64,000 nucleotides of DNA from Gammaproteobacteria bacterium (GCA_019748175.1 JAIEPX010000014.1:97422-161421); one strand, 5' to 3'. Shown: positions 33,150 to 42,752, counted from the stretch's first letter. Notes: generated by a model from the sequence alone, not told the origin. A program made the numbers and translations.

Positions 33150-35099
33150 ATGCACAAGTGGTTACCAAGTATTGTTCTAGTAGCTTTCGCATCTATTGCT
33201 ATAGCTGATAATCAGAAAACACCTGTTGCGAATCCTTTACCGAGTGAAACGCCTGCAAAATTCGTACCTGTCAAAGATAGTTTTGATTATGTGCGGCGAG
33301 AAGTGATGATTCCGATGCGTGATGGTGTGAAATTGCAGGCAGTGATCATTATCCCAAAAGGGGTAAAAAATGCTCCCATTTTGTTAACACGCACACCTTA
33401 TAATGCTAAAGCGTTGAGCACACACTCGGAAAGTTCGCATCTTGGGCCTACATTGTACGGTTATGATAATGCTGTAGATGTTATTCAAGAGGGTGGGTTT
33501 ATCAGAGTACTGCAAGATATTCGTGGGAAATATAATTCAGAGGGTGATTACGTTTTAGGTAGGCCTTTAGTCGGACCTTTAAATTCAACAAAAGTAGATC
33601 ATGCCACTGATACATACGACACGATTGATTGGTTGGTGAAAAATATTCCTGAAAGCAATGGAAAAGTCGGGATTCTCGGAATTTCTTACGATGGTTTATT
33701 GTCGTTGATGGCGCTAGTCAATCCACATCCTGCATTAAAAGTCGCTGTGCCGATGAATCCTTTAGTTGATGGTTGGATGGGTGATGATTGGTTTCATAAC
33801 GGTGCTTTTCGTCAGCAAATGATGCCTTATATTTATGAGCAAGTTGGCACGCGAAAAAATGAAGAATTATGGTGGACGAATAATTATGATGATTACGATG
33901 TTTATTTGCGTGCGGGGTCCGCGGGTGAATTAGGGCGTCGCTATGGACTTGAGCAAATTGGATTTTGGAATAAAATTCTTGCTCACCCCGCGTACGATTC
34001 TTTCTGGCAACAACAAGCTTTAGATAAAATATTAGCGACACAACCCATAAAAATTCCGGTGATGTTAGTGCATAGTCTTTGGGATCAAGAAGATATTTAC
34101 GGTGATATTGCGGTTTATAATGCGTTGAAACAAAAAGCGGATGCTAAGGATAAATTATTTTTAGTGATGGGGCCATGGTATCATGGTCAGGAAATTAGAG
34201 ACGGAAGCTCAATTGGAAAAGTAAAATTTGATAGTGATACGGCATTATATTTTAGGAAGAATATTTTGCATCCTTTTCTCGATCAATATTTAAAAGATAA
34301 TGCACCTAAAGCTAATGTGTCTGCCATTTCTGCTTTTGAAACGGGTACAAATACATGGCAACATTTATCTGAATTACCAACAACAAAAACAACACCCTTG
34401 TATTTAACCTCTGGTATGTTGGCGAGTTTTGATGTGCCAAAATCAAAAAAAACGCCGTATGATGAATATATTTCTGATCCTGCAAAACCAGTACCTTTTC
34501 GTTCACGACCCATACGTCCAGTTGGTCATGATCCGCTTCGGGGTCTCACATGGCCCGAATGGTTGTTGGATGATCAGCGAGAAGCTTCAGGTAGAACGGA
34601 CGTGCTATCTTATGTGTCAACTGTTTTAACATCGCCTGTGAAAATATCAGGTCAACCGATGGCTAATTTAATTGCGTCAACGAGTGGCACTGATTCTGAT
34701 TGGGTAGTAAAAGTCATTGATGTTTACCCTGATGAAGTGGGTTCACGCCCTGAAATGGGTGGATATCAGTTAATGATTTCTGCTGATATTTTTAGGGGGC
34801 GTTATCGAGAAAGTTTAGAAAAACCAAAAGCCATTGCAGCAAATAAACCGCAATTATATCGTTTTGCGTTACCAACAGCCAATCATGTATTTTTACCTGG
34901 CCATCGGATCATGGTTCAAATTCAATCGAGCTGGTTTCCGCTTTATGATCGCAATCCACAAACTTTTGTTCCTTCCATTTTTTGGGCAAAAGCCGGTGAT
35001 TACAAAAAAGCAGTACAACGAATTTATCATGCGCCTAATCAAGTATCTTTTATAGAATTGCCTGTTGTTCCAGTTACGATTACTACGTCGCGTCTTTAG
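33150..35099 (+). CDS. Secreted CocE/NonD (S15-type) serine hydrolase
   Basis: 649 aa from the ATG at 33150 (AAGAGGGA upstream); the longer frame from 33057 would place a cleavable signal peptide internally. The signal peptide is MHKWLPSIVLVAFASIAIA with cleavage before DNQ. The X-Pro dipeptidyl-peptidase/cocaine-esterase core carries the nucleophile GISYDGLLS. The C-terminal galactose-binding-like X-Pro_C domain ends near FVPSIFWAKAGDYKKA. It is likely periplasmic or secreted, hydrolysing acyl-amino-acid esters or amides; the precise substrate is unknown. Confidence 0.9.
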   Translation: MHKWLPSIVLVAFASIAIADNQKTPVANPLPSETPAKFVPVKDSFDYVRREVMIPMRDGVKLQAVIIIPKGVKNAPILLTRTPYNAKALSTHSESSHLGPTLYGYDNAVDVIQEGGFIRVLQDIRGKYNSEGDYVLGRPLVGPLNSTKVDHATDTYDTIDWLVKNIPESNGKVGILGISYDGLLSLMALVNPHPALKVAVPMNPLVDGWMGDDWFHNGAFRQQMMPYIYEQVGTRKNEELWWTNNYDDYDVYLRAGSAGELGRRYGLEQIGFWNKILAHPAYDSFWQQQALDKILATQPIKIPVMLVHSLWDQEDIYGDIAVYNALKQKADAKDKLFLVMGPWYHGQEIRDGSSIGKVKFDSDTALYFRKNILHPFLDQYLKDNAPKANVSAISAFETGTNTWQHLSELPTTKTTPLYLTSGMLASFDVPKSKKTPYDEYISDPAKPVPFRSRPIRPVGHDPLRGLTWPEWLLDDQREASGRTDVLSYVSTVLTSPVKISGQPMANLIASTSGTDSDWVVKVIDVYPDEVGSRPEMGGYQLMISADIFRGRYRESLEKPKAIAANKPQLYRFALPTANHVFLPGHRIMVQIQSSWFPLYDRNPQTFVPSIFWAKAGDYKKAVQRIYHAPNQVSFIELPVVPVTITTSRL

Positions 35100-35114
35100 G
35101 TTACGACGCCGTTA

Positions 35115-35846
35115 TTAAAAAAGCAGTTCTTCGAGGCCGTAGACGAGGGTGTTGAGGTGCTGCACTTTTTCGCAGGCGAGGAGAACGCCAGGCATGAAGG
35201 CGTTGCGGTCGATAGTGTTGTGTTTTAGGTGTAGGGTTTCTCCAGGGCTGCCGAAGATAACTTCTTCGTGAGCGAGAAATCCAGGAAGTCGTATGGAATG
35301 AATAGGAATGCCGTCTTTATTTGCACCGCGAGCGCCGGAAAGAATTTCATGGGAATTAATTTTTTTTGTTTTTGCACGAGCTTGATTAATGAGCTCTGCA
35401 GTTTTAATAGCGGTTCCGGATGGCGCATCCGCTTTCTTTTCGTGATGCGCTTCTATAATTTCAACGTTGGGTAAATATCCAGCAACTTCTTTTGCAAGTC
35501 GCATCAAAATAAGTGCGCTGATAGAAAAATTAGGCGCAATAATCGCGCCTAATTTTTTTTTCGTGCATACTTTTTTTAGTGTTGAAATCTGTTGCGGTGT
35601 AAAACCCGTTGTGCCAATGATGGCATTAGCTCCGCTTTCGATAATGATTTTTGCATTTTCGAATGCGACCGCAGCCGTTGTAAAATCAATTACAATATCA
35701 GGTTGAGAATTTTTAATTGCTCCACGTAATTCTGTATGACGTCCAAATTCGCCAACCAATTTAAATTTGGGATGTTCTTGAAGTGTTTGGACTGTGATTT
35801 TGCCCATTTTCCCCTGAGCACCATTAACAGCAATACGTGGAATCAT
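35115..35846 (-). CDS. dapB: 4-hydroxy-tetrahydrodipicolinate reductase
   Basis: 243 aa. NAD(P)H-dependent step of the lysine/diaminopimelate pathway, feeding peptidoglycan. Motifs: RIAVNGAQGKMGKITV (nucleotide binding), IGTTGFTPQQ and EAHHEKKADAPSGTAIKTAE (the HHxxKxDxPSGTA catalytic block). sodB lies 9 bases upstream on the same strand, so they may be cotranscribed. Confidence 0.95.
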   Translation of the reverse strand: MIPRIAVNGAQGKMGKITVQTLQEHPKFKLVGEFGRHTELRGAIKNSQPDIVIDFTTAAVAFENAKIIIESGANAIIGTTGFTPQQISTLKKVCTKKKLGAIIAPNFSISALILMRLAKEVAGYLPNVEIIEAHHEKKADAPSGTAIKTAELINQARAKTKKINSHEILSGARGANKDGIPIHSIRLPGFLAHEEVIFGSPGETLHLKHNTIDRNAFMPGVLLACEKVQHLNTLVYGLEELLF

Positions 35847-35855
35847 ATTGTCACC

Positions 35856-36440
35856 TTATTTGCTAGAAAGATTTTTTGCCACAAAGTCCCAGTTCACTAA
35901 TTCCCAAAAATTACCGACATATTTCGCCCGATCATTGCGTGTGTCGACATAATACGCATGTTCCCATACGTCGCACGTTAATAATGCATTTTTTCCATCG
36001 GTCATTGGTGTGCCGGCATTGGCAGTGCTCGATATTTCGAGTTTACCTTGAGCATCTTTTGTTAGCCACGCCCATCCAGAAGCAAAATGCGTTGTTGCTG
36101 CTTTTGTAAACGCTTCTTTAAAAGCAGAGAACGAACCAAATGTGTTGTTGATTGCTTCTAGCAATGCTCCAGTAGGTTCACCGCCGCCATTTGGAGAAAG
36201 TGAATTCCAATAGAAAGTATGATTCCAAACTTGTGCGGCATTATTAAAAATTCCACCTGAAGAGGTTTTGATGATTTCTTCTAAGGATTGTTTAGCGAGA
36301 TCAGTCCCCTCGATCAATTTATTTAAATTATTCACATAGGCCAAATGATGTTTGCCATAATGGAAATCCAGGGTTTCTTCTGAAATATGGGGTGCTAATG
36401 CCTTGCGGTCGTAGGGTAGTTCTGGGAGTGAAAATGTCAT
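35856..36440 (-). CDS. sodB: Iron superoxide dismutase
   Basis: 194 aa, full length. It converts superoxide to H2O2 and O2 in the cytoplasm. Metal ligands are His27 (DFHYGKHH), the His in AQVWNHTFYW, and Asp/His in DVWEHAYYVD. Residues such as AQVWNHTFYW and GGEPTGALL fit the Fe-type. A divergent peroxiredoxin gene with a Fur box lies 325 bp away, making this an oxidative-stress locus. Confidence 0.95.
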   Translation of the reverse strand: MTFSLPELPYDRKALAPHISEETLDFHYGKHHLAYVNNLNKLIEGTDLAKQSLEEIIKTSSGGIFNNAAQVWNHTFYWNSLSPNGGGEPTGALLEAINNTFGSFSAFKEAFTKAATTHFASGWAWLTKDAQGKLEISSTANAGTPMTDGKNALLTCDVWEHAYYVDTRNDRAKYVGNFWELVNWDFVAKNLSSK

Positions 36441-36648
36441 GATAATTTCCTTATGTCGTACGATAGTTTGAATCTCGAGTGTAGAATCTTGTTAAGAAAT
36501 GTCAAGAAGTCTAATCACTCAGACCGACACGCGGGAGCCGCTGTGTCTCTATAGTGTCCAATCTCCATCTGATGTTAGAAAGTGGTTTCGTAGCTAGCCC
36601 AAATAAGCGCTTTATGTTGATTTAACAGGGAGTTCATGGTATTCTAAC

Positions 36649-36663
36649 TGAGAATGATTCTCA
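36649..36663. promoter_or_regulatory. Perfect 7-1-7 Fur box
   Basis: TGAGAATGATTCTCA is a perfect 7-1-7 inverted repeat matching the Fur consensus core. It lies 102 bases upstream of the peroxiredoxin ATG and 209 bases upstream of the sodB start. The nearer gene is the likelier target; iron-responsive control is inferred. The rest of the 324-bp sodB/peroxiredoxin gap shows nothing further. Confidence 0.75.
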
Positions 36664-36764
36664 GTATCATTTGTAGGGGTATGATCATTCCAGTGGAATG
36701 TGACTTTCTTCTAATAAGAGGTTTGTATAGACTAGGCATCGTTGTAATTAATACGGAGAGAGAT

Positions 36765-37373
36765 ATGAGTATTTTAGTTGGCCGAAAGGCGCCTGATTTT
36801 GTTGCTGCCGCAGTGTTAGCAAACGGTGACATCGTTGATAAATATAATTTTGCACAAGAAATAAAAAATAAATACGCGCTAGTATTTTTCTATCCTTTGG
36901 ATTTTACTTTTGTTTGTCCCTCTGAGCTTATTGCATTAGATAAGATGATTGATGCGTTTAAAGAACGTAATGTTGAAGTGATAGCTGTTTCTATTGATTC
37001 TCAATTTACCCATAATGCATGGCGAAATACACCTATTGCTCAAGGTGGAATTGGGCCGGTTCAGTACACACTGGTTGCCGATGTGAACCATTCAATTTGT
37101 CAATCTTATGGTGTCGAACATGCAGAAGCAGGTGTCGCATTACGTGGCGCATTTATTATTGATACTAATGGTATTGTGAAGGCGCAACTCGTTAATGATT
37201 TACCATTGGGTCGTGATATCAATGAAATTATTCGATTGTTTGATGCGCTTCAATTTCATGAGAAACATGGTGAAGTCTGTCCTGCAAACTGGAATAAAGG
37301 CAAAGCGGGTATGGTTGCAACACCTGCAGGCGTTGCACAATTCTTATCTGAAAATGCAGAAGACTTAGCTTAA
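36765..37373 (+). CDS. 2-Cys peroxiredoxin (AhpC/Prx1 type)
   Basis: 202 aa from the ATG at 36765 (GGAGAGAG upstream); the frame back to 36654 includes the promoter region. Peroxidatic Cys51 lies in DFTFVCPSELIAL and resolving Cys172 in HGEVCPANW, so it is a typical 2-Cys enzyme reducing H2O2 and organic peroxides. A dedicated AhpF reductase is not adjacent; thioredoxin may serve. A good terminator follows. Confidence 0.94.
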   Translation: MSILVGRKAPDFVAAAVLANGDIVDKYNFAQEIKNKYALVFFYPLDFTFVCPSELIALDKMIDAFKERNVEVIAVSIDSQFTHNAWRNTPIAQGGIGPVQYTLVADVNHSICQSYGVEHAEAGVALRGAFIIDTNGIVKAQLVNDLPLGRDINEIIRLFDALQFHEKHGEVCPANWNKGKAGMVATPAGVAQFLSENAEDLA

Positions 37374-37382
37374 TATTCAAAT

Positions 37383-37428
37383 GGTGTCAGAGAATGATTG
37401 CTAATTATCTCTGACACCTTCCTTTCTC
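37383..37428 (+). terminator. Rho-independent terminator of the peroxiredoxin gene
   Basis: GGTGTCAGAGA (37383-37393) pairs perfectly with TCTCTGACACC (37408-37418) around a 14-nt loop, followed by TTCCTTTCT. Confidence 0.85.
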
Positions 37429-37873
37429 TATATTTTTCAATGCGTTATAATTCTCGCGCTTCAGTTTAAAGGTCAATTAAATATAAACTGCTTGCAAATC
37501 ATATAAATCCTAAATAAAATGGCCCGGCATTTTTTGCAGAAATGTTGTTGTGTGAAAACAAATACAGTTTGAATGCGCAAATTGTCTGCAGAAGAATATG
37601 TAAGACTGGGGTTCCTTTTTAAAGTGAACTCTGTTATACATTGCGACTGCGAAGATTTTATCTTTGCAAATTGGCCAAAAGTGATATTGCTAGCAACATC
37701 CCGTTTGGCCTCCTTGTGAGGTATCGGGTTGTAATGAATCGGGAAATGGATGTCACCTGACTTCGGAATTAGCGGATCCGCTGATTTCATTGTGAAGTGG
37801 TTCACGGAAGCATGGAATGTGCTAACGTGGGAATTCTGTTTCCTATGTTGAAATTAAAAGGAGATTAGGAACA
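37429..37873. other. Non-coding leader region of the first LbtU-like gene
   Basis: About 445 bp without a supportable gene; the minus-strand frame 37473-37805 shows no protein-like features. The only structures seen are a 12-bp palindrome AGCGGATCCGCT near 37770 and the ribosome site AAAAGGAG before 37874. A long 5' untranslated leader is possible. Confidence 0.4.
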
Positions 37874-39349
37874 ATGAACTTTAAACCTGTTGTTGCTTCC
37901 TTATTTGCTCTAGGACTCGTGAGCGCGCCAGTAATGGCTGCTAACGAAGGAAAAGAGCATCATAAGCATCAAAAGCATCATGCTCGTCATCATGAGCATC
38001 ACGGCGTAAGAGCCGAACACGCACTGTCTAGCGAAAGTTTTGCGCAAGAGCGCTTTATCAACGCTAGTAATGCAAAATCACCAGTCGCTTCTTTCGACTG
38101 GATGAATCGCATACATTTCAGTGGCATAATCAACGTTGACGGTAAATATACTAACCGCGCACCGTTGGGAACTGTTCCTGGATTTCGTGTTCATCAATAC
38201 TCTGCTGAATTAAATGTAAACAACGCAAACTTGTTTGTTGACGTGGATGTAAACCACTGCGTTACAGGCCATGTTGGACTTGCATACGTTGCAGATTCAG
38301 TGAATTTATTTGATCTTGGTATCAATACCAGCGATGATCTCGAAGCTTATACAGATAGCCTCCGTTCTGATAAAGGTGCTGTTTGGGCTAACGGACATTT
38401 AGGAGTTGATGAAGCGTATATCACGATTCGTGATTTCTCTTCTTCACCTTTCTATTTCCGCGCAGGTAAAATGTATGTTCCATTTGGATACAATCCAGAT
38501 ATTTATCCAATCACCGAAAGTTTGACTCAAGTACTGTCTCAAACTCGTGCTACCACTGCACAATTGGGTTGGGTTAGCAATTATGGCTTGTATGCTTCAG
38601 TATTTGCTCTCGATGGTGCTCAAAGCGGTTATTTTCATGTAAATGATCAAGATAATCGTGAAGGTGATGAGAACGGTGCACGTTCTTTCACTCGAGTCGA
38701 AAACTGGGGTGCTAATGTTGGGTATTGCAGCGCTTACGACGATGTGCGTTATCATTTAGGTGCTTCATACCTAAAAGATATTCGTGACGTTGAATATCTA
38801 GCTGCTGTCGAAGATTTAGCTCGATTTAGCACTGTACCAAACTTCCCACGCGTTCCGCTTCTTCGCCAATCAGGTGGTGCAGCGTTCCACGGGGATGCTA
38901 CATATGGTCCAGTTTATTTCAGCGCAAACTATGTTGCTGCACTTCGTAACTTAGATGCTCGAAATAACAGACAGGCTCGTCATCACGACAATGAAACTCG
39001 TGCTCAAGCCGGTGATCTTACTGGTACTTATTTCTCCAATGTTTGGGGATATAATACTGGCTTCAGCTTAGGCTTTCAGCGTTCATGGGAAGCAGAACGA
39101 GTTCTTCTTCCAAGATGGCGTTATCAAGGTGATATAACCGTAAATGTTTTACCACATACAACATTAGCGTTTGAATATCACTATGATCGTGGCTATAGCG
39201 GACGTCATCATGGCGGTGGCCAAGTCGTTACACCGGTAGCTGATGAAGCTGCTTTCCGTCAGGAAGGTAATAATAATCATCATCACCACCACGGCGGAGA
39301 CCATAATAATAATGGTACAGCGGCAATTCGGTTAGGCGTAGTGTTCTAA
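37874..39349 (+). CDS. LbtU-family outer-membrane porin with His-rich segments
   Basis: 491 aa. The signal peptide MNFKPVVASLFALGLVSAPVMA is followed by a histidine-rich stretch (KEHHKHQKHHARHHEHHG). The body is a beta-barrel-like sequence, starting near RIHFSGIINVDGKY, with alternating aromatic/Gly strands. A second His cluster (NNHHHHHGGDHNN) lies near the C-terminus, and the last residue is Phe, as in many barrels. LbtU of Legionella takes up the siderophore legiobactin; these paralogues may bind iron or other metals. A ribosome site AAAAGGAG precedes it and a strong terminator follows. Confidence 0.85.
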   Translation: MNFKPVVASLFALGLVSAPVMAANEGKEHHKHQKHHARHHEHHGVRAEHALSSESFAQERFINASNAKSPVASFDWMNRIHFSGIINVDGKYTNRAPLGTVPGFRVHQYSAELNVNNANLFVDVDVNHCVTGHVGLAYVADSVNLFDLGINTSDDLEAYTDSLRSDKGAVWANGHLGVDEAYITIRDFSSSPFYFRAGKMYVPFGYNPDIYPITESLTQVLSQTRATTAQLGWVSNYGLYASVFALDGAQSGYFHVNDQDNREGDENGARSFTRVENWGANVGYCSAYDDVRYHLGASYLKDIRDVEYLAAVEDLARFSTVPNFPRVPLLRQSGGAAFHGDATYGPVYFSANYVAALRNLDARNNRQARHHDNETRAQAGDLTGTYFSNVWGYNTGFSLGFQRSWEAERVLLPRWRYQGDITVNVLPHTTLAFEYHYDRGYSGRHHGGGQVVTPVADEAAFRQEGNNNHHHHHGGDHNNNGTAAIRLGVVF

Positions 39350-39373
39350 TCAGCCGATCTAGACTCTATGAAG

Positions 39374-39402
39374 AAGCCCGCTTATGCGGGCTTTTTCTTT
39401 TT
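39374..39402 (+). terminator. Rho-independent terminator
   Basis: AAGCCCGC-TTAT-GCGGGCTT (39374-39393) followed by TTTCTTTTT; a textbook terminator 25 bases after the LbtU-like gene. Confidence 0.95.
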
Positions 39403-39496
39403 GTGCAAAACAAAAAAATAGTGGTGACTGTAGGAATAGGAGCGTTATTCATTAAATTCATGAACGCGGGCATTGAGTGACCAAAACCTAAATGGC

Positions 39497-40135
39497 TTAA
39501 CCGGGAGTTGCTGGGATTTCATTTTCAGAAATGTTCAGGTTCCGCCAACGATTAAATATTATGCAAAATAAATCAGCGGTTTTTTCTGCATCGTAAATTG
39601 CAGAATGGGCTTCTTCAGAATTAAATTCCACGCCCGCTTTATTTAATGATTTAGATAAAACAGTTTCGCCATAAACAAGTGCAGAGAGTGTTGCTGTATC
39701 TAAACTCGTGAAATTGTGAAAAGGGTGATTTTTTAATCCAACGCGACTAATTGCCTGTTTAATAAACGCTAAATCAAACCATGAGTTGTGACCGACTAAC
39801 ACAGCTCGATGACAGCGATGTTCTTTGAGTGCAGCCTGAATGGGTGTGAATAGTGCTTCTAATGCTGCTGCTTCAGATTTTGCTAATCGAAAAGGATGAT
39901 AAGGGTCGATGCGATTAATTTCTAAGGCTTTTGGATTGAGGTGAGCGCCTTCAAAAGGAGCGACATGACAATGAATGGTTTCTCGTCGTGATAAAATTCC
40001 TGTTTCGTCAATATTAAGCATAACAGCGGCTATTTCCAGCAGAGCATCCGTTTCAGGATTGACACCGCCGGTTTCAACATCAACCACAACAGGAATAAAT
40101 CCACGGAAACGATTTTTAAAGGTTATTTTTTTCAT
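39497..40135 (-). CDS. rnt: Ribonuclease T
   Basis: 212 aa DEDDh 3'-5' exonuclease that trims the CCA end of tRNAs and other stable RNAs. Exo motifs: VVDVETGGVNPETDALLEIA (Asp, Glu), LVGHNSWFDLAF (Asp) and EEAHSAIYDAEKTADLF (His, Asp). It overlaps the pyrC stop by four bases (ATGA), so the two are cotranscribed. Its 3' end coincides with a near copy of the dispersed TTAACCGGGAG word. Confidence 0.94.
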   Translation of the reverse strand: MKKITFKNRFRGFIPVVVDVETGGVNPETDALLEIAAVMLNIDETGILSRRETIHCHVAPFEGAHLNPKALEINRIDPYHPFRLAKSEAAALEALFTPIQAALKEHRCHRAVLVGHNSWFDLAFIKQAISRVGLKNHPFHNFTSLDTATLSALVYGETVLSKSLNKAGVEFNSEEAHSAIYDAEKTADLFCIIFNRWRNLNISENEIPATPG

Positions 40136-41166
40136 TTTTTGATCCGCCAGTTAATTGTTTGAGTTGCAAATAAAGGAACTACACGGCTATTTCCAAATGC
40201 ATAATAAGATGGAACAACCCAGGGCTTTTTTTCTAATATTATTTTTTTTTGGTTAATAGGGAGTTGATAAAATTGAGCGCCAAAATGACTGCAAAACCCT
40301 TCAAGTTTGTTGAGCGCATTATTTTCTTCGAATAGTGAAGCATATAATGTTAAGGCAACGGGAGCAGTATAAATTCCGGCACAACCGCATTGCGTTTCTT
40401 TTGTTTCAATACTGTGAGGGGCGCTGTCAGTGCCCATGAAAAATTTTCCAGTACTATTAATAGCTGCTTTAATGAGTGCTTGCTGGTGTTTTGCTCTTTT
40501 TAAAATGGGTGCGCAATAATGATGTGGATGAACACCGGCAACTAAAAGATCGTTGCGGTTCAATAATAAATGATGGATTGTGATGGTGGCAGCAATGTTG
40601 CTAGATGCTGCTGTGACAAAATCAACCGCTTCTTCCGTAGAAATATGTTCAACCACTATTCTTAAATCAGGAAATGCGCGATGAATAGGGTCGAGCACAT
40701 TAGAAATAAATAAAGCTTCGCGATCAAAAATATCGGTTTGTGGGTCTGTCACTTCGCCATGAATTAATAAGGGTAAATTAACATTCTGCATTGTTTCTAA
40801 GATGTGTGATATTTTTTTCCAGTCACGAATCCCAGCTAGCGAATGCGTTGTTGCTCCAGCGGGGTAATATTTTATTCCGGAAATAATGCCAGAATTTTTT
40901 GCTGATATGATGTCGTCAGGGGTTGTGTTTTCAGTGAGATAAAGTGTCATCAGAGGTTGAAAGGATTCGTTTGCAGGCAATTGATCCAAGATTCGTTGGC
41001 GGTATTGTTGAGCGAGTTCTGTGTTGGTGACTGGAGGTTTTAAATTTGGCATGACGATTGCTCGCGCGCAGTAGTCAGCGCAGTGAGGAACCGTTGTGGC
41101 GAGCAAATCACCATCGCGTAAATGGATGTGAAAATCATCAGGCATTACCATGGATAATGTGTTCAT
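40132..41166 (-). CDS. pyrC: Dihydroorotase
   Basis: 344 aa, class II dihydroorotase of pyrimidine synthesis. The zinc-binding DDFHIHLRDGD is at residues 10-20. MPNLKPPVTN and the LIHGEVTD and VEHISTEEAV blocks follow, and MGTDSAPHS carries the catalytic Asp. Translation of rnt is coupled at its 3' end. Two in-frame ATGs (41166, 41148) are possible starts. Confidence 0.96.
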   Translation of the reverse strand: MNTLSMVMPDDFHIHLRDGDLLATTVPHCADYCARAIVMPNLKPPVTNTELAQQYRQRILDQLPANESFQPLMTLYLTENTTPDDIISAKNSGIISGIKYYPAGATTHSLAGIRDWKKISHILETMQNVNLPLLIHGEVTDPQTDIFDREALFISNVLDPIHRAFPDLRIVVEHISTEEAVDFVTAASSNIAATITIHHLLLNRNDLLVAGVHPHHYCAPILKRAKHQQALIKAAINSTGKFFMGTDSAPHSIETKETQCGCAGIYTAPVALTLYASLFEENNALNKLEGFCSHFGAQFYQLPINQKKIILEKKPWVVPSYYAFGNSRVVPLFATQTINWRIKK

Positions 41167-41209
41167 TGCTCACTTCTTCATAAAAATAGTAGACAACAGA
41201 TATGTCTTT

Positions 41210-41264
41210 AACCTAGATACTGCATTAGGGTCTCGTAGTAGATTCCAACTGCAGAATCTAGGTT
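41210..41264. repeat. Inverted repeat upstream of the second LbtU-like gene
   Basis: AACCTAGATACTGCA (41210-41224) mirrors TGCAGAATCTAGGTT (41250-41264) with one mismatch, separated by 25 bases. It lies 84-139 bases upstream of the start codon at 41349 and could be an operator pair or an RNA hairpin in the leader. Confidence 0.5.
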
Positions 41265-41348
41265 TACATAACTACAGTATAGTAAACAAGTTTATTTTTA
41301 ATTATACTCTGAGATTCTTTGTGAGTCACTTCAACAGGAGTTTATAGG

Positions 41349-42737
41349 ATGAAAAGTTTAATATTAGGTTTCGCGAGTCTGGGTATAGCATTTTCTTCTG
41401 GAATGGCATTAGCAGACGAAGGTCAGCATAATTCTAAGGTCAAATCATTCAAAGCAAATACAACTACAACCGAAGATTCCACTGTGTTCACGCGTGGTGA
41501 TACAGTAACGACTTCACCGTATATCGGGATTCGGTCAGCTTATAATGCCAGTGATTTAATTGTTAATTTATCTTCAATGAATGAAGATCTACGCTTTTTA
41601 CAAGAGCAACAAAAACTCGCTAAACAACTGAAAAATCAACGACTTCCTTATGTAGACCATCCAGTGATTGAGCTCAGTGGTGATGTGGTGGGGCAGGCCT
41701 ATTGGGCGCAGTCCTATAACCGATCTTCTCGACATGATATCAATTTAACGAATACCCGGTTTGATGTGTTCGCTCATGCGAGTGAGTGGGCGATGGGCTA
41801 TATTTCCTTTAATTATGACAATGCTGGAGTTGATGAGCTGCTACAAGGTTCAGGATTTAGATTAGGAAATTCTAGAATATTTTTGGAGCGCGCTTTCCTC
41901 ACAATTGGTAATTTAGATTATTCCCCTGTTTATTTTTCTTTAGGCCAAATGTATGTGCCCTTTGGACGCTATGCGACCAGTGCGGTCACGACGGCTCTTA
42001 CTACCGCTTTGGGCCAAACCAATACTCGTGCTGCTTTATTGGGTGTGAATTACGAAGGATTTTACGGTTCCGTTTACGGTTTCCGGGGCGATAGTGATGT
42101 GGACAGCACAGGAATCAACCAGTGGGGTGCGAACGCAGGTTATCGCTATTCTTGCAATGATATTTCTGCAGAGGCTGGTGCTGGTTATATTGCCAACGTC
42201 GCAGATTCAACGGGTATACAGAGAACTGGTTTTTTTGATCGTGATGAATTCACCGGTTTTGGAGTGAGTCGCCAAACAGAAAAACTGAAACATCGTGTTC
42301 CAGCTTATGATTTGCATACTGAATTGGGCTACCAATCTTTGGGGTTCGCTGCCGAATATATTGCAGCAACACGCCATTTTGTGACGGGTGATATGAATTT
42401 TAATGATCATGGTGCGCGCCCAACAGCTTTGCATGTTGAGGCAAACTATCGATTTGATCTTGGTGCATTTCCTGCTGCTGTCGCTGCAGCATATGATCGT
42501 TCACATGACGCTTTGGCGCTTAACTTACCTAAAGATAGTTACATCGGAACGTTCAACATTTCATTATGGAAAAACACAATCGAAAGTTTTGAATATCGCC
42601 ATGACGAAAATTATCACGGTCACGACACCTCAGCTGGTTTAGTTCCAACCGCTGGAGGACCTGCTGTAACTGCTCCTGGACCGCAAGGTGGTGGACATCG
42701 TAACTTATTCCTTGCGCAAATTGGTGTTTATTTCTAA
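41349..42737 (+). CDS. LbtU-family outer-membrane porin (second paralogue)
   Basis: 462 aa. Signal peptide MKSLILGFASLGIAFSSGMALA; then a linker with a short coiled coil (MNEDLRFLQEQQKLAKQLK). A beta-barrel follows from about VIELSGDVVGQAYWAQ to the terminal Phe. Blocks PVYFSLGQMYVPFGRYATSA and WGANAGYRYS match the first paralogue (FYFRAGKMYVPFGYNPD, WGANVGYCS). It lacks the His-rich insert of that copy. Role in siderophore or metal uptake inferred from the family. GGAG precedes the ATG. Confidence 0.85.
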   Translation: MKSLILGFASLGIAFSSGMALADEGQHNSKVKSFKANTTTTEDSTVFTRGDTVTTSPYIGIRSAYNASDLIVNLSSMNEDLRFLQEQQKLAKQLKNQRLPYVDHPVIELSGDVVGQAYWAQSYNRSSRHDINLTNTRFDVFAHASEWAMGYISFNYDNAGVDELLQGSGFRLGNSRIFLERAFLTIGNLDYSPVYFSLGQMYVPFGRYATSAVTTALTTALGQTNTRAALLGVNYEGFYGSVYGFRGDSDVDSTGINQWGANAGYRYSCNDISAEAGAGYIANVADSTGIQRTGFFDRDEFTGFGVSRQTEKLKHRVPAYDLHTELGYQSLGFAAEYIAATRHFVTGDMNFNDHGARPTALHVEANYRFDLGAFPAAVAAAYDRSHDALALNLPKDSYIGTFNISLWKNTIESFEYRHDENYHGHDTSAGLVPTAGGPAVTAPGPQGGGHRNLFLAQIGVYF

Positions 42738-42752
42738 TTAGAAAATTGCATT

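Noticed and set aside
37473..37805. 110-codon minus-strand frame before the first porin
   Set aside because: No ribosome site, no recognisable composition; it lies in the probable leader of the porin gene.
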